Shown one piece after another: positions 33,867 through 41,691 of a DNA stretch of 64,000 nucleotides; positions within the stretch are counted from its first letter, which is position 1, and each line of letters begins with the position of its first letter. The notes under the pieces were generated by a model. That model saw only the letters and a list, made by a program, of their open reading frames with translations, was not told the origin of the DNA and ran no database searches. Both the position numbers and the translations under genes were made by a program. Origin of the DNA: Niveispirillum fermenti (GTDB taxonomy: Bacteria; Pseudomonadota; Alphaproteobacteria; Azospirillales; Azospirillaceae); the NCBI RefSeq assembly GCF_048066175.1, contig NZ_JBLTXA010000005.1:270060-334059 (forward strand), given 5' to 3'.

Positions 33867-33972
33867 GGTTGCCGGCGGGACCGGCCCCCGGTCGGCACCC
33901 CTGCCGCGCGGTTGTCCTTCATGCTATCAAGGGTGCTTCCGGTTTCAACCAGATGCGGGGGGGCATTCGGGC

Positions 33973-34719
33973 ATGGAAGGGGAGCGGCGCAGGGCGGCGA
34001 CGGGCCTGCTGGATGCGGTGGCGGATTTCCGCGCCGCCACGGACAAGGCGGACCTGTGGTCGCGGCTGGACAGGCATCTGGCGCCCTTCGGCATCGGGGG
34101 CAGCATCTATGGGGCACAGGCCATCGCCTGCCATGACACCACGCTCAACCATATCGCCAACAGCATCCGGACCGACTGGCTGGACAACAAGTTCGCGCAG
34201 GACCTGTTCTATTGCGATGATTTCGTGCGCCATGCCCGCGTGGCCCACCAGCCGACCCTGTGGGCCGATGCCAGCCGCCTGCCGCACCTGACGCCGGAGG
34301 CATTGCGGTCGCTGGAGATGGATTACGATTATGGAGTGGTCACCGGCGTCACCATTCCCATGCGGTTTGCCGACGGATTGGGGGTCAGCGCCCTGGGCTG
34401 CCACGCGCCGGACCTGTCCTTCGCGGCGTTCGAAGCCGTCTGGCACCGCTGCCGGACCCGGATATCGCGGGTGGCCAGGGCCTTCGACCTGTGCCTGCGA
34501 TGCCGCCTCAAGGAGGAGATGTTCACCTTGTCCCTGCGGGAGAAGGAATGCCTGCTGCATGTCGCCGCGGGGCATCGCGCCGCGCGGATCGCCGCGCGCA
34601 TGGGCCTGACGGAAAAGCAGGTGCGGGCCGTGGCGGGCCACGCTTGCCGCAAGCTGAATGCCACCACGCTGTGTCAGGCCGTGACGGTGGCCCTGGTCTT
34701 CGATCTGATCCTGCCGTGA
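33973..34719 (+). CDS. LuxR-family regulator with autoinducer-binding domain (solo 1)
   Basis: 248 residues: N-terminal autoinducer-binding domain (about 10-165) and C-terminal LuxR HTH (about 185-245, SLREKECLLHVAAGH). Aligned by eye to TraR, the pocket Trp (RTDWLDNK), Asp (CDDF) and second Trp (QPTLW) are kept, but Tyr61 is Lys and Pro71 is Asp. The Glu, Leu and Gly of the DNA-binding helix are kept. No LuxI synthase gene is in the window, so this is a solo. ATG at 33973. Two paralogues with the same substitutions follow on the other strand. Confidence 0.9.
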   Translation: MEGERRRAATGLLDAVADFRAATDKADLWSRLDRHLAPFGIGGSIYGAQAIACHDTTLNHIANSIRTDWLDNKFAQDLFYCDDFVRHARVAHQPTLWADASRLPHLTPEALRSLEMDYDYGVVTGVTIPMRFADGLGVSALGCHAPDLSFAAFEAVWHRCRTRISRVARAFDLCLRCRLKEEMFTLSLREKECLLHVAAGHRAARIAARMGLTEKQVRAVAGHACRKLNATTLCQAVTVALVFDLILP

Positions 34720-34724
34720 GGGGA

Positions 34725-35015
34725 TCAGGCCGGCTCCTGCCCGTTCTCCTCCATGCCCGGGGTGTCGGGATGCAGGGATTGCGGGGCGATCAGCCGTTGC
34801 ATGACGGCGATGGCCACCGCCTGCTCATTGGTCAGCGCCCCCAGCCGTTTGCGCGCGTTGCGCAGCGTTTCGTCGATGGTCTTGCGGGCGATGCCCAGCC
34901 GGGTTTCGATCTGTCCGATCCGCAACCCGCATGCCAGCAATTCCAGACATTGCCGTTCCCTGGGGGGTAATCGCGGCCGGGCCGGGGGTTCTTTCGTCGG
35001 TAAGGCATTGGTCAT
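34725..35015 (-). CDS. HTH-only LuxR-type protein, 96 residues
   Basis: Only the DNA-binding domain is present: LPPRERQCLELLACGLRIGQIETRLGIA and KTIDETLRNARKRL, then VAIAVMQRLIAP. The ligand domain is missing; the N-terminal 15 residues are Pro-rich and unstructured. It is either a GerE-like mini regulator or the remnant of a fourth full-length paralogue. It ends 5 bases from solo 1 (convergent). The ribosome site is weak. It could compete with the full-length paralogues for DNA. Confidence 0.75.
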   Translation of the reverse strand: MTNALPTKEPPARPRLPPRERQCLELLACGLRIGQIETRLGIARKTIDETLRNARKRLGALTNEQAVAIAVMQRLIAPQSLHPDTPGMEENGQEPA

Positions 35016-35140
35016 CGGAAAGGGCTTCTTGCTTGGGAGGGGCCGGCCGGTTCACCGGAATGGCCGACCCGGCAGGCAGAACATTATTCCGGCAGCCGGT
35101 CTTCCCGCCATTAGGGCATTTTTCCCGGCCGCCTGGCAGG

Positions 35141-35887
35141 TCAGGGGGTGATGAGGCCGAAAATCAGCGCCGTTGCGATGGCCTGTTCCGGCGAGGCGGC
35201 CCGCAGCTTATGGATGGCCCCGGCCAGCAAGGAACGGATCTGCCGTTCCGTCCGCCGCATCCCGTGGGCGATCTGCTTGATACGGCTGCCCGTGGCCAGA
35301 TATTCCAGGCAGGAGCGCTCCGCCTCGTCCAGGGGGAAGATATCCGCCGCGAACCGTTCGCGCAGGGCCGTGTCGAAGGCATGGACGATGGCGCTGATCG
35401 TCCGGCCATGCGCATGCCACATCGCATCGAACTCGGCAAAAGAGGTGCCGGCCGCATGGCAGCCGATGCTGCTGCCCCCCAGCCCGCCGGCGAAGCGCAT
35501 CGGGATGGTGACCCCGGCCAGGATGCCGTGATCGAAATCCAGTTCCACGGAAGCCCGCGCCGCCGGCGACAGGTCCGACAGCAGGGTCGTGTCGCTCCAC
35601 AGCACGGGTGAGGGCTGGAACCGGGCCACGCTGACATACTGGTCGCAATAAAACAGGTCCTGGTCGATCTTCTCCGCCAGCCAGCCGCCCTGGATGGAAT
35701 TGATGATCAGGCACGCCTCCTTGTCCCGTTCGGGGAAGGCGTCCGTCCCGTAAAGGCTGCCCGTGATGCCGAAGCCGGCCAGATGGGCATTCAGCGATGT
35801 CCACAACCCGTCCCTGTCGCGCACATCCGCGAAATCCTGCGCCGCGTCCAGGGCCGCGTGCGTCGATGGAGATGCCCGTTTCCGCAT
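35141..35887 (-). CDS. LuxR-family regulator with autoinducer-binding domain (solo 2)
   Basis: 248 residues, a paralogue of the two others. Ligand domain at about 15-165 with GGWLAEKIDQDLFYCDQYV and SPVLW: the TraR Trp57, Asp70 and Trp85 positions are kept, Tyr61 is Lys and Pro71 is Gln. Then GVTIPMRFAGGLGGSSIGCHAAG and a C-terminal HTH (EAERSCLEYLATGSRIKQIA). Upstream on the same strand lies solo 3 reading toward it with a 52-base gap, so they may be one unit. No synthase nearby. Confidence 0.9.
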   Translation of the reverse strand: MRKRASPSTHAALDAAQDFADVRDRDGLWTSLNAHLAGFGITGSLYGTDAFPERDKEACLIINSIQGGWLAEKIDQDLFYCDQYVSVARFQPSPVLWSDTTLLSDLSPAARASVELDFDHGILAGVTIPMRFAGGLGGSSIGCHAAGTSFAEFDAMWHAHGRTISAIVHAFDTALRERFAADIFPLDEAERSCLEYLATGSRIKQIAHGMRRTERQIRSLLAGAIHKLRAASPEQAIATALIFGLITP

Positions 35888-35939
35888 GCTCCTGCCCCCT
35901 CTCTCATCCCATCCCCGCCTGATCGATCCCCTTCCCCCG

Positions 35940-36662
35940 TCAGGGATCGATCAGGCCATAGACCAGTGCCGTGGCGACCGCCTGTTCCTGCGTCAGGGAT
36001 TTCAGCTTGCCCCGCGCCCTTGTGGCGATTGCCCGCATCTGCCGTTCCGTGCAACGCATCCGGTCGGCGACCTGCTTGATCAGCAGGCCGGAGGCCAGAT
36101 ATTCCAGGCAGGATTTCTCCTGCACGCTCAACCCGAACATCTGTGCCGCGAAGCCGGTGCGCAAGGTGGCGTCGAAGGCATTGACGATGGTGGTGATCGC
36201 CGTTCCCTGCTGCCGCCAGAGATGCGCGAAACCGGCCAGCGACAGGCCCGCCGCATGGCAGCCGATGCTGCTGCCGCCCAGCCCGTCGCAAAAGCGCATC
36301 GGCACCGTCACGCCCGTGATGATGCCGTAATCATAATCAAGCGCCAGCGAGCGGCGGGCCGCATCGTCTATATCGTGCAGGTTGTCGATGGCGTCCCACA
36401 GAACCGGCGTCGGGTCGATGCGGGCGACACGCACATACTCGTCGCAATAGAACAGTTCGTGGGCGAACTTGTCGCCCAACCATTCATGGCCGATGCTGTT
36501 CAGGATGAAATTCGCTTCCCGCCCGGGACCGGGCAGCGCCTCCGTCCCATAAAGGATGCCGGTGATGCCGAGCCGGCCCAGATGCGCGTGGAGAGCCTGC
36601 CACAGCCCGTCGCTGCTACCGGCCGCCCGGAACGCCTCGATTGCCGGTAACAAAGGGCTCAT
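35940..36662 (-). CDS. LuxR-family regulator with autoinducer-binding domain (solo 3)
   Basis: 240 residues from ATG at 36662, overlapping the stop codon of the MFS transporter gene by 4 bases (ATGA). Ligand domain with HEWLGDKFAHELFYCDEYV and PVLW (Lys for Tyr61, Glu for Pro71 of TraR), GVTVPMRFCDGLGGSSIGCH, and C-terminal HTH VQEKSCLEYLASGLLIKQVA. Translational coupling to the transporter suggests the two act on the same small molecule, for example import or efflux of its ligand; this is inference. Confidence 0.9.
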   Translation of the reverse strand: MSPLLPAIEAFRAAGSSDGLWQALHAHLGRLGITGILYGTEALPGPGREANFILNSIGHEWLGDKFAHELFYCDEYVRVARIDPTPVLWDAIDNLHDIDDAARRSLALDYDYGIITGVTVPMRFCDGLGGSSIGCHAAGLSLAGFAHLWRQQGTAITTIVNAFDATLRTGFAAQMFGLSVQEKSCLEYLASGLLIKQVADRMRCTERQMRAIATRARGKLKSLTQEQAVATALVYGLIDP

Positions 36663-37804
36663 GCCCGGACACCCCCCAAACCGCGCCACGGCAACAGGAT
36701 GGCGCAGAACGCGGCCAGCAGCAATGCGGCGCTGATGAACAATCCATCGGGCGGCCATGCATCCATTGCCAGCCCGTGGGCCAGCGGCCCCAGCAGGGCG
36801 CCCAGAGCATAGAGCGTGCCGAACGTGGCATTGCCGGCCGCCAGTTCCGGGCCGGAGAACAGATCGGCCAGCAAGGCCAGCGACACGACATAGAGCGTGC
36901 CCGCCACCCCGCCCCAGGCCAGCATCATGGCAGCCAGCAGGACGAAATCCGTGCCCGCCGCGGGCACCAGCACCGCCAGGGCCAGGGCACCGGCCGCGCA
37001 CAGCGCCAGGACCCGCCGTTTGCCCAACCGGTCCGCGGCCAGGCCGAGCGGCACCAGCAGCAGCACCTGTCCCAGCAGGAAGGCACTGGCCAGCCAGGCG
37101 GCCTCCGTCTCCGCCAGACCGGCGCGCACGGCATGCACGGGCATCAGCGTATAGGGCACCGCCTCGAACATGCCGAACAGCAATGCGCCGGCCATGGCGA
37201 CCATCCCCAGGCCGGCCAGGGCGCGCAGGGGCATGGCCGGTGCCCGTTCCACGGCCGGCGGGCCGGAACGCAGGGCCGCGAACACCGCAAAACCGGCTGA
37301 GGCCAGGGCCAGCATGAACAGCACGGGTGGCCATCCCGCCAGACCCACCAGAGGCAGCACACCGGCCCCGACCGCGGCCCCGCAGCAGAAACAGACGCTG
37401 TAGATACCGACATTGCGGGCGCGGTGCCGGCTGTCGGAGCCGGCACTGATCCAGTATTCCACCAGCCGGAACACCATGCCGCACCCGCCGCCGAACAGGA
37501 AACGCAAGGCCAGCCAGGCGCCCTGATGATCGGTCAGGGGAAACAGGCAGACCGCCAGGGCCGCCACCCCCAGCAGCAGCAGGACCGCCCGCGGCGGGAA
37601 CCGCCGCAGGGCCCAGGGCATCAGCGGTGTGGCCAGAAGCCAGCCCAGTGCCGGCATGGCGCCGTTCAATCCGATCGCCGCGGCCGTGGCGCCCATGCGG
37701 TTCAAGGAAAGGTCGACATAGGCGTAGGACGCGCCGACCGAGGCAGCCAGAAGTGCCGACGCGACGCAAAGTGCGGGCAGGGGCAGACGTGCTGGATATT
37801 GCAT
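36659..37804 (-). CDS. Major facilitator superfamily transporter
   Basis: 381 residues from ATG at 37804 (a GTG three codons earlier is possible). About 12 hydrophobic helices, with MFS loop motifs such as LGLAADRLGKRRVLALC between helices and RFLFGGGCGMVFRLVEYW (Arg in helix 4). The N-terminus is similar to YcaD/UMF-type efflux proteins. Inner membrane. Substrate unknown; coupled to a LuxR solo downstream. Confidence 0.88.
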   Translation of the reverse strand: MQYPARLPLPALCVASALLAASVGASYAYVDLSLNRMGATAAAIGLNGAMPALGWLLATPLMPWALRRFPPRAVLLLLGVAALAVCLFPLTDHQGAWLALRFLFGGGCGMVFRLVEYWISAGSDSRHRARNVGIYSVCFCCGAAVGAGVLPLVGLAGWPPVLFMLALASAGFAVFAALRSGPPAVERAPAMPLRALAGLGMVAMAGALLFGMFEAVPYTLMPVHAVRAGLAETEAAWLASAFLLGQVLLLVPLGLAADRLGKRRVLALCAAGALALAVLVPAAGTDFVLLAAMMLAWGGVAGTLYVVSLALLADLFSGPELAAGNATFGTLYALGALLGPLAHGLAMDAWPPDGLFISAALLLAAFCAILLPWRGLGGVRA

Positions 37805-38081
37805 CGCGTCCACAGTGATATACGTTTTGGGCAGTTCCCGGACGGAGGAAGCCGGAAAACCCTTAGGGGAGAAAATACCGGGATATACTGCGGCCCCGTT
37901 CTGGGCAACAATGGATTGGGGTGAGTGGAAAATAAACCGCCGGCCATGTCGCATGCGCGGAAGGTAAAAATCCCCTAATTGACCGATTGCGTCGGTCCAG
38001 TATATTTTTATTTCTCCGGATGCAGAATTTCGCAAATATAAATCCGGGATAGAAAAACAATCCAGGATGCGGAGAGATTCC
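37805..38081. promoter_or_regulatory. Divergent intergenic region, AT-rich on the right side
   Basis: 277 bases between the MFS gene and the YbjN gene. It contains a perfect small dyad GACCGA-TTGCG-TCGGTC (37981-37997) followed by an AT-rich stretch (TATATTTTTATTTC), a plausible operator next to a promoter for the YbjN gene. A GGAGAG ribosome site precedes 38082. Confidence 0.5.
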
Positions 38082-38558
38082 ATGAAGAAGAAAATGGGAT
38101 GTTTAAGTGTAGCGCTGGTCGGCGTCTCTATGCTGTTTTCGCCGGTGGCGGCCAGTGCCGCCACCATTATCTCCGCCGCCAATCCCCAGGCGATCTATGA
38201 AGTGGCGCGGGGGTTCGGCGCAGCGGAGATGGGCAAGGATTCCACTGGCGATCCGAAGATCACGGGGATGATCGAGGGCCGCAAATACAACATCATCTTT
38301 TCAAGCTGCAAGAATAACAAGGATTGCAAGGTCATCCAGTTCTGGGCCGCCTGGAGCGCCAGCAATGTCACGCAGTCCCAGATGAACGAATGGAACAAGG
38401 GCCGCGTCTTCGGCAAGGCCTATCTGGACAGTGACAATGACCCCAATCTGGAACTGACCGTCAACCTGAAGGGTGGCGTCACCAAGGAGAACCTGGAGGA
38501 TACGTTCGACTGGTGGCGGGTGGCCCTGAAATCCTTCGCCAGCTTCATCACGGATTGA
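38082..38558 (+). CDS. Secreted YbjN-domain protein
   Basis: 158 residues from ATG at 38082. Signal peptide KKKMGCLSVALVGVSMLF with cleavage after ASA, then a single YbjN-like domain: PQAIYEVARGFGAAEM, SSCKNNKDCKVIQFWAAW (a likely disulfide pair) and TFDWWRVALKSFASFI. Function of periplasmic YbjN proteins is unknown. Codon use and GC are lower in the first third than in neighbours. Confidence 0.8.
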   Translation: MKKKMGCLSVALVGVSMLFSPVAASAATIISAANPQAIYEVARGFGAAEMGKDSTGDPKITGMIEGRKYNIIFSSCKNNKDCKVIQFWAAWSASNVTQSQMNEWNKGRVFGKAYLDSDNDPNLELTVNLKGGVTKENLEDTFDWWRVALKSFASFITD

Positions 38559-38662
38559 TGCCGGGCGCCTGTCTTTCCGGCTGATCCGCCCTTGTGGGGA
38601 GGGCGGGGCAGCTGGGACCGTGACGGGCACGACGGCCCTTTTCGGAAGGTTTCGCAGCACGG

Positions 38663-38714
38663 ATGCCGGCCGGCCTGGCCGGCATTTCCGTTTCCGCATT
38701 TCCGTTTCCGGCGG
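38663..38714. repeat. Hairpin followed by a direct repeat
   Basis: Stem ATGCCGGCC / GGCCGGCAT with loop GGCCT (38663-38685), followed by CATTTCCGTTTCCG twice in tandem (second copy from about 38697). Lies between convergent genes; T-rich triplets on the + side give it a weak terminator look. Confidence 0.55.
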
Positions 38715-38761
38715 AACCTGTCCGCAGGCACTGCTGGCGGGAGGCCCTTCGCGTCCCGGCC

Positions 38762-39694
38762 CTATCCCTGCCCGCGCAGGGCTGCCAATGCTTCGGGAAA
38801 ACGGCGGGACAAGGGGGCTGACTGCCCGCCCGACAGGGTCAGGGTCTGGTCACCCGACCCGTCCGGCGCCACGGCCCGGACATGCGCGGCATTGACCAGC
38901 CATGACCGGTGCGTGCGCAACAGGCCATGGGCCGACAATTCCCCCGCCAACTGGGTCAGTGTGGACCGCATCAGCAGCCGGCGGCCATCGGCCAGCAGAA
39001 ATTCGGCATAATTGCCGGCCGACCGTACCGCCAGGATGTCGGCCACATCCACACGCCACAGCCGGGCCCCGTCGCGGATATCGAAAAGGGGCGGCCCCGG
39101 CATTGTTTCCTGCGCGCGCGCCGGGTTCGGCGCCGGCCCGGCTGTGCCCGCTATCCCTGCCGCGTCCGGTGCCCCGCCCGGCTCCGCCAAGTGTGCCGCC
39201 GGCCGGCCGTGGCCGAACAGCAGGAAGATGCCGGCCAGCAGCAGATAGGTCATGAAATCCTTGCGCGCTTCATAGACCAGCACGCCGCCCGTGATGGGAA
39301 AATCATATCCAAGGTCGAACAGGGCCGATGCCCCCTCCCGCAGCAGGCCCATGCCGGCCGTGTGCAGCAGGGTGAAGGCCAGGAAGGCCGGCCCATGCAC
39401 CAGCGGCACCCGCCACCAGGGCCGGCCCAGCGGTGCGCGGGCCAGCGCCAGCCCCGGCAGCCAGGCCAGTGCCAGGATGACCACGCTGCTGCTGGTCTCG
39501 GTCAGGACCGGCAGCCAGACCGGCCAGTTCCGGTCATCCCAGGCCGACAGGATGTTGACCAGGCAGAAGGCCAGCGTCAGCAGCACTATCATCAGATAGG
39601 GCATCAGATAGGGCATCAGATAGGGCCGCCAGCCGCCCGTCCCGGATGGGGTGCCGTTCGTCCCGGCCGCGTCGCCGCGGGTGCCGTCCGTCAC
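38762..39694 (-). CDS. Membrane-anchored LytTR-type transcriptional regulator
   Basis: 310 residues from GTG at 39694 (AAGG 5 bases upstream); the frame upstream encodes a poly-Ser run unlikely to be translated. Three copies of PYLM precede transmembrane helix 1 (IVLLTLAFCLVNILSAW); three more helices follow at about 65-160. After a Pro/Ala/Gly-rich linker the LytTR domain occupies about 210-308: ILAVRSAGNYAEFLLADGRR, MRSTLTQLAGEL, LLRTHRSWLVNAAHVRAV. The domain binds DNA directly, so this is a one-component membrane sensor. Divergent from an acyltransferase gene 68 bases away, its likely target. Confidence 0.85.
   Translation of the reverse strand: MTDGTRGDAAGTNGTPSGTGGWRPYLMPYLMPYLMIVLLTLAFCLVNILSAWDDRNWPVWLPVLTETSSSVVILALAWLPGLALARAPLGRPWWRVPLVHGPAFLAFTLLHTAGMGLLREGASALFDLGYDFPITGGVLVYEARKDFMTYLLLAGIFLLFGHGRPAAHLAEPGGAPDAAGIAGTAGPAPNPARAQETMPGPPLFDIRDGARLWRVDVADILAVRSAGNYAEFLLADGRRLLMRSTLTQLAGELSAHGLLRTHRSWLVNAAHVRAVAPDGSGDQTLTLSGGQSAPLSRRFPEALAALRGQG
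39591..39626. repeat. Three perfect tandem 12-base repeats inside the LytTR gene
   Basis: ATCAGATAGGGC occurs at 39591, 39603 and 39615. On the minus strand it encodes PYLM three times, directly before the first membrane helix. The unit keeps the frame, so copy-number changes would lengthen or shorten the protein without breaking it. Confidence 0.9.
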
Positions 39695-39762
39695 CGGCAC
39701 CTTGCCCCGCCGGTGCCGGCGCCGCCAGAAGCGGGAGCCGGCACCCGTTTCCCGCGAACCCG

Positions 39763-40950
39763 ATGATGATGAAGATGACGACGACAAGCCCTGCCCCATC
39801 CGTCACGACCGCCAGCGGCCAGCGCCTGCCCTTCCTGGACTGGGTCCGGGTCGGCGCCTTCGGCCTGCTGATCCTTTACCATGTCGGCATGTTCTATGTG
39901 AGTTGGGACTGGCATGTGAAGAGCCGCCATGCCGGTCCGACGCTGGAGCCATTGATGCTGCTGTCCAGCCCGTGGCGCCTGTCATTGCTGTTCCTGGTGT
40001 CGGGCGTGGCCACGCGCTTCATGGCCGACCGCATGGGACCGGGCACCCTGTCGCGCACCCGGCTTTCGCGCCTGGGCATCCCGCTGCTGTTCGTCATGGC
40101 CGTGCTGGTCGTGCCGCAACCCTACTTCGAGGTCGTGGAGAAGCTGGGCTATGCTGACGGGTTCGCCGCCTTCTGGGTACGCTATCTCAGCTTCGATCAG
40201 TCCTTCTGCCGGGGGGAGGATTGTCTGATTCTGCCCACCTGGAACCATATGTGGTTCGTGGCCTATCTGCTGGTCTATACGCTGCTGCTGGCCTTGCTGC
40301 TGTCGCTGGGCGCCGGGCGCTGGCTGGCGCGGCTGGGACAGGGCGTCCGCCTGCGGGGGCCTGGCCTGCTGCTGGTGCCCGTCATCGTCCTGGCCCTGCT
40401 GCGCATCGCCCTGCTGGACCGGTTTCCCATCACGCACAATCTGGTCTGGGACTGGTACAATCACGCCCTTAGCTTTGGCATGTTCGTGACCGGATATGCC
40501 ATTGCCCGTAACGCGGACCTGTTCGACAGGCTGGCCGTGCTGCGCTGGGCCAGCCTTGGCCTCGGGCTGCTGGCCTGGGCGCTCTATGTCTGGTACGCGC
40601 TGACCTTCTGGCATGACGCCGCAGAGCCGCCGGGCGAGGGGCTGCGGATGGCCAGCCGCGTGGTCTATGCGGTCCAGCAATGGTGCATGATCCTGGCCGT
40701 GCTGGGCTTTGCCCGGCGCCACCTGAACCGGTCGGGCCCCGTGCTGCGCTATCTGTCGGCGGGGGTCTTTCCCTTCTATATCATCCATCAGACGGCCATC
40801 GTCGTGGCGGGCCACATGCTGACGCCGTTCGCCCTGTCCGGGGTGGCCGAGTCGGGCCTGATCATCGCCGCCACGCTGACGGCCTGCCTTGCCACCTATG
40901 AGCTGGCGCGGCGGGTGGGGGTGTTGGGCCCGTTGCTGGGCGTGCGGTGA
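39763..40950 (+). CDS. Acyltransferase family 3 membrane protein
   Basis: About 395 residues; the ATG cluster at 39763-39775 leaves the exact start open. About ten membrane helices. Motifs are LPFLDWVRVGAFGLLILYHV (the His of the R/K-x10-H type active site), SGVATRFM, RLGIPLLF, WNHMWFVAYLLVY and, late, FPFYIIHQTAIV. This matches Acyltransferase 3 proteins such as OpgC and OafA that add succinyl or acetyl groups to glucans and O-antigens in the periplasm. It faces a LytTR regulator gene. Acceptor unknown. Confidence 0.85.
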   Translation: MMMKMTTTSPAPSVTTASGQRLPFLDWVRVGAFGLLILYHVGMFYVSWDWHVKSRHAGPTLEPLMLLSSPWRLSLLFLVSGVATRFMADRMGPGTLSRTRLSRLGIPLLFVMAVLVVPQPYFEVVEKLGYADGFAAFWVRYLSFDQSFCRGEDCLILPTWNHMWFVAYLLVYTLLLALLLSLGAGRWLARLGQGVRLRGPGLLLVPVIVLALLRIALLDRFPITHNLVWDWYNHALSFGMFVTGYAIARNADLFDRLAVLRWASLGLGLLAWALYVWYALTFWHDAAEPPGEGLRMASRVVYAVQQWCMILAVLGFARRHLNRSGPVLRYLSAGVFPFYIIHQTAIVVAGHMLTPFALSGVAESGLIIAATLTACLATYELARRVGVLGPLLGVR

Positions 40951-41061
40951 TAGCCGACATCCATCAAGGGAATCTTTACACCTCGCCCCGCATGATGGGC
41001 ACCGGCCGGTTCGGGGTTGGAACCGGCAATGGGCCAAGAACGGGGCCGGGGGAATGCGATC

Positions 41062-41628
41062 GTGACAGGCGTGGCCGACATGCAGGACAGGGCCGTTGCG
41101 CGGCCGGCCGGACCCGCCGGGGACCGGCGGTTGCGCGAACTGGTCGACTACTGGGCCGGCAAGCGCGGGCCGGCGGGGGATGCCCCCCGCCGTCACGATC
41201 TGGACCCGGCGGAGATGCGGCCGCTGCTGCCCTGGCTGATGCTGCTGGATGTGCTGGAGGATGACTATCGCTACCGGCTGGTGGGGACGGGCCTGGACGG
41301 GCTGTTCGGCCGCCCGCTGACGGGGCTCACCCTGCGCGCGGCGTGGCCGGCGCGGCTGGGCGACCATTGGCGCCACTGGATGGACCATGCCAGCCGCACC
41401 GCGACCCCCGTGGCCACGTCGGCCACGCTGCATGGGCCGCGCGGGCCCCTGCGGCTGGATGCCGTGTTCCTGCCTTTGTGCAACCGGCCCGGCCGGGTGG
41501 ACATGCTGCTGTCGGGCATCAGCGGCACCTGCCTGCGCCGCGCCACACCCATGCTGCTGCTGCGCCCCGGGGTGGAGGTGCTGGAAGATGCGGTGACGGG
41601 CTTCACCGCGGAAACGCTGACGGTTTGA
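41062..41628 (+). CDS. PAS_5-type small protein
   Basis: 188 residues from GTG at 41062 (GGGGGGA 9 bases upstream); ATG at 41029 or 41080 are alternatives. RRLRELVDYWAGKRG, DLDPAEMRPLLPWLMLLDVL and YRYRLVGTGLDGLFGRPLTG are the family signature of alphaproteobacterial PAS_5 proteins, a PAS-like fold without any output domain. Function is not established; likely a small-molecule or protein-interaction module. It ends 63 bases before mutS. Confidence 0.8.
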   Translation: MTGVADMQDRAVARPAGPAGDRRLRELVDYWAGKRGPAGDAPRRHDLDPAEMRPLLPWLMLLDVLEDDYRYRLVGTGLDGLFGRPLTGLTLRAAWPARLGDHWRHWMDHASRTATPVATSATLHGPRGPLRLDAVFLPLCNRPGRVDMLLSGISGTCLRRATPMLLLRPGVEVLEDAVTGFTAETLTV

Positions 41629-41691
41629 TGCGGGGTGCATCCCGGTGCTAGGGTGGCGGCCCTTCCCGGCACCGCAGATGATCCCCCGCCC

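Noticed and set aside
33879..33893. GACCGG-CCC-CCGGTC hairpin after the phosphatase gene as a terminator
   Set aside because: A six-base stem with a 3-base loop and no T-run; too weak to call.
39695..39799. An N-terminal extension of the LytTR protein with a poly-Ser run
   Set aside because: It overlaps the divergent acyltransferase start; GTG at 39694 has an AAGG site and gives a normal N-terminus.
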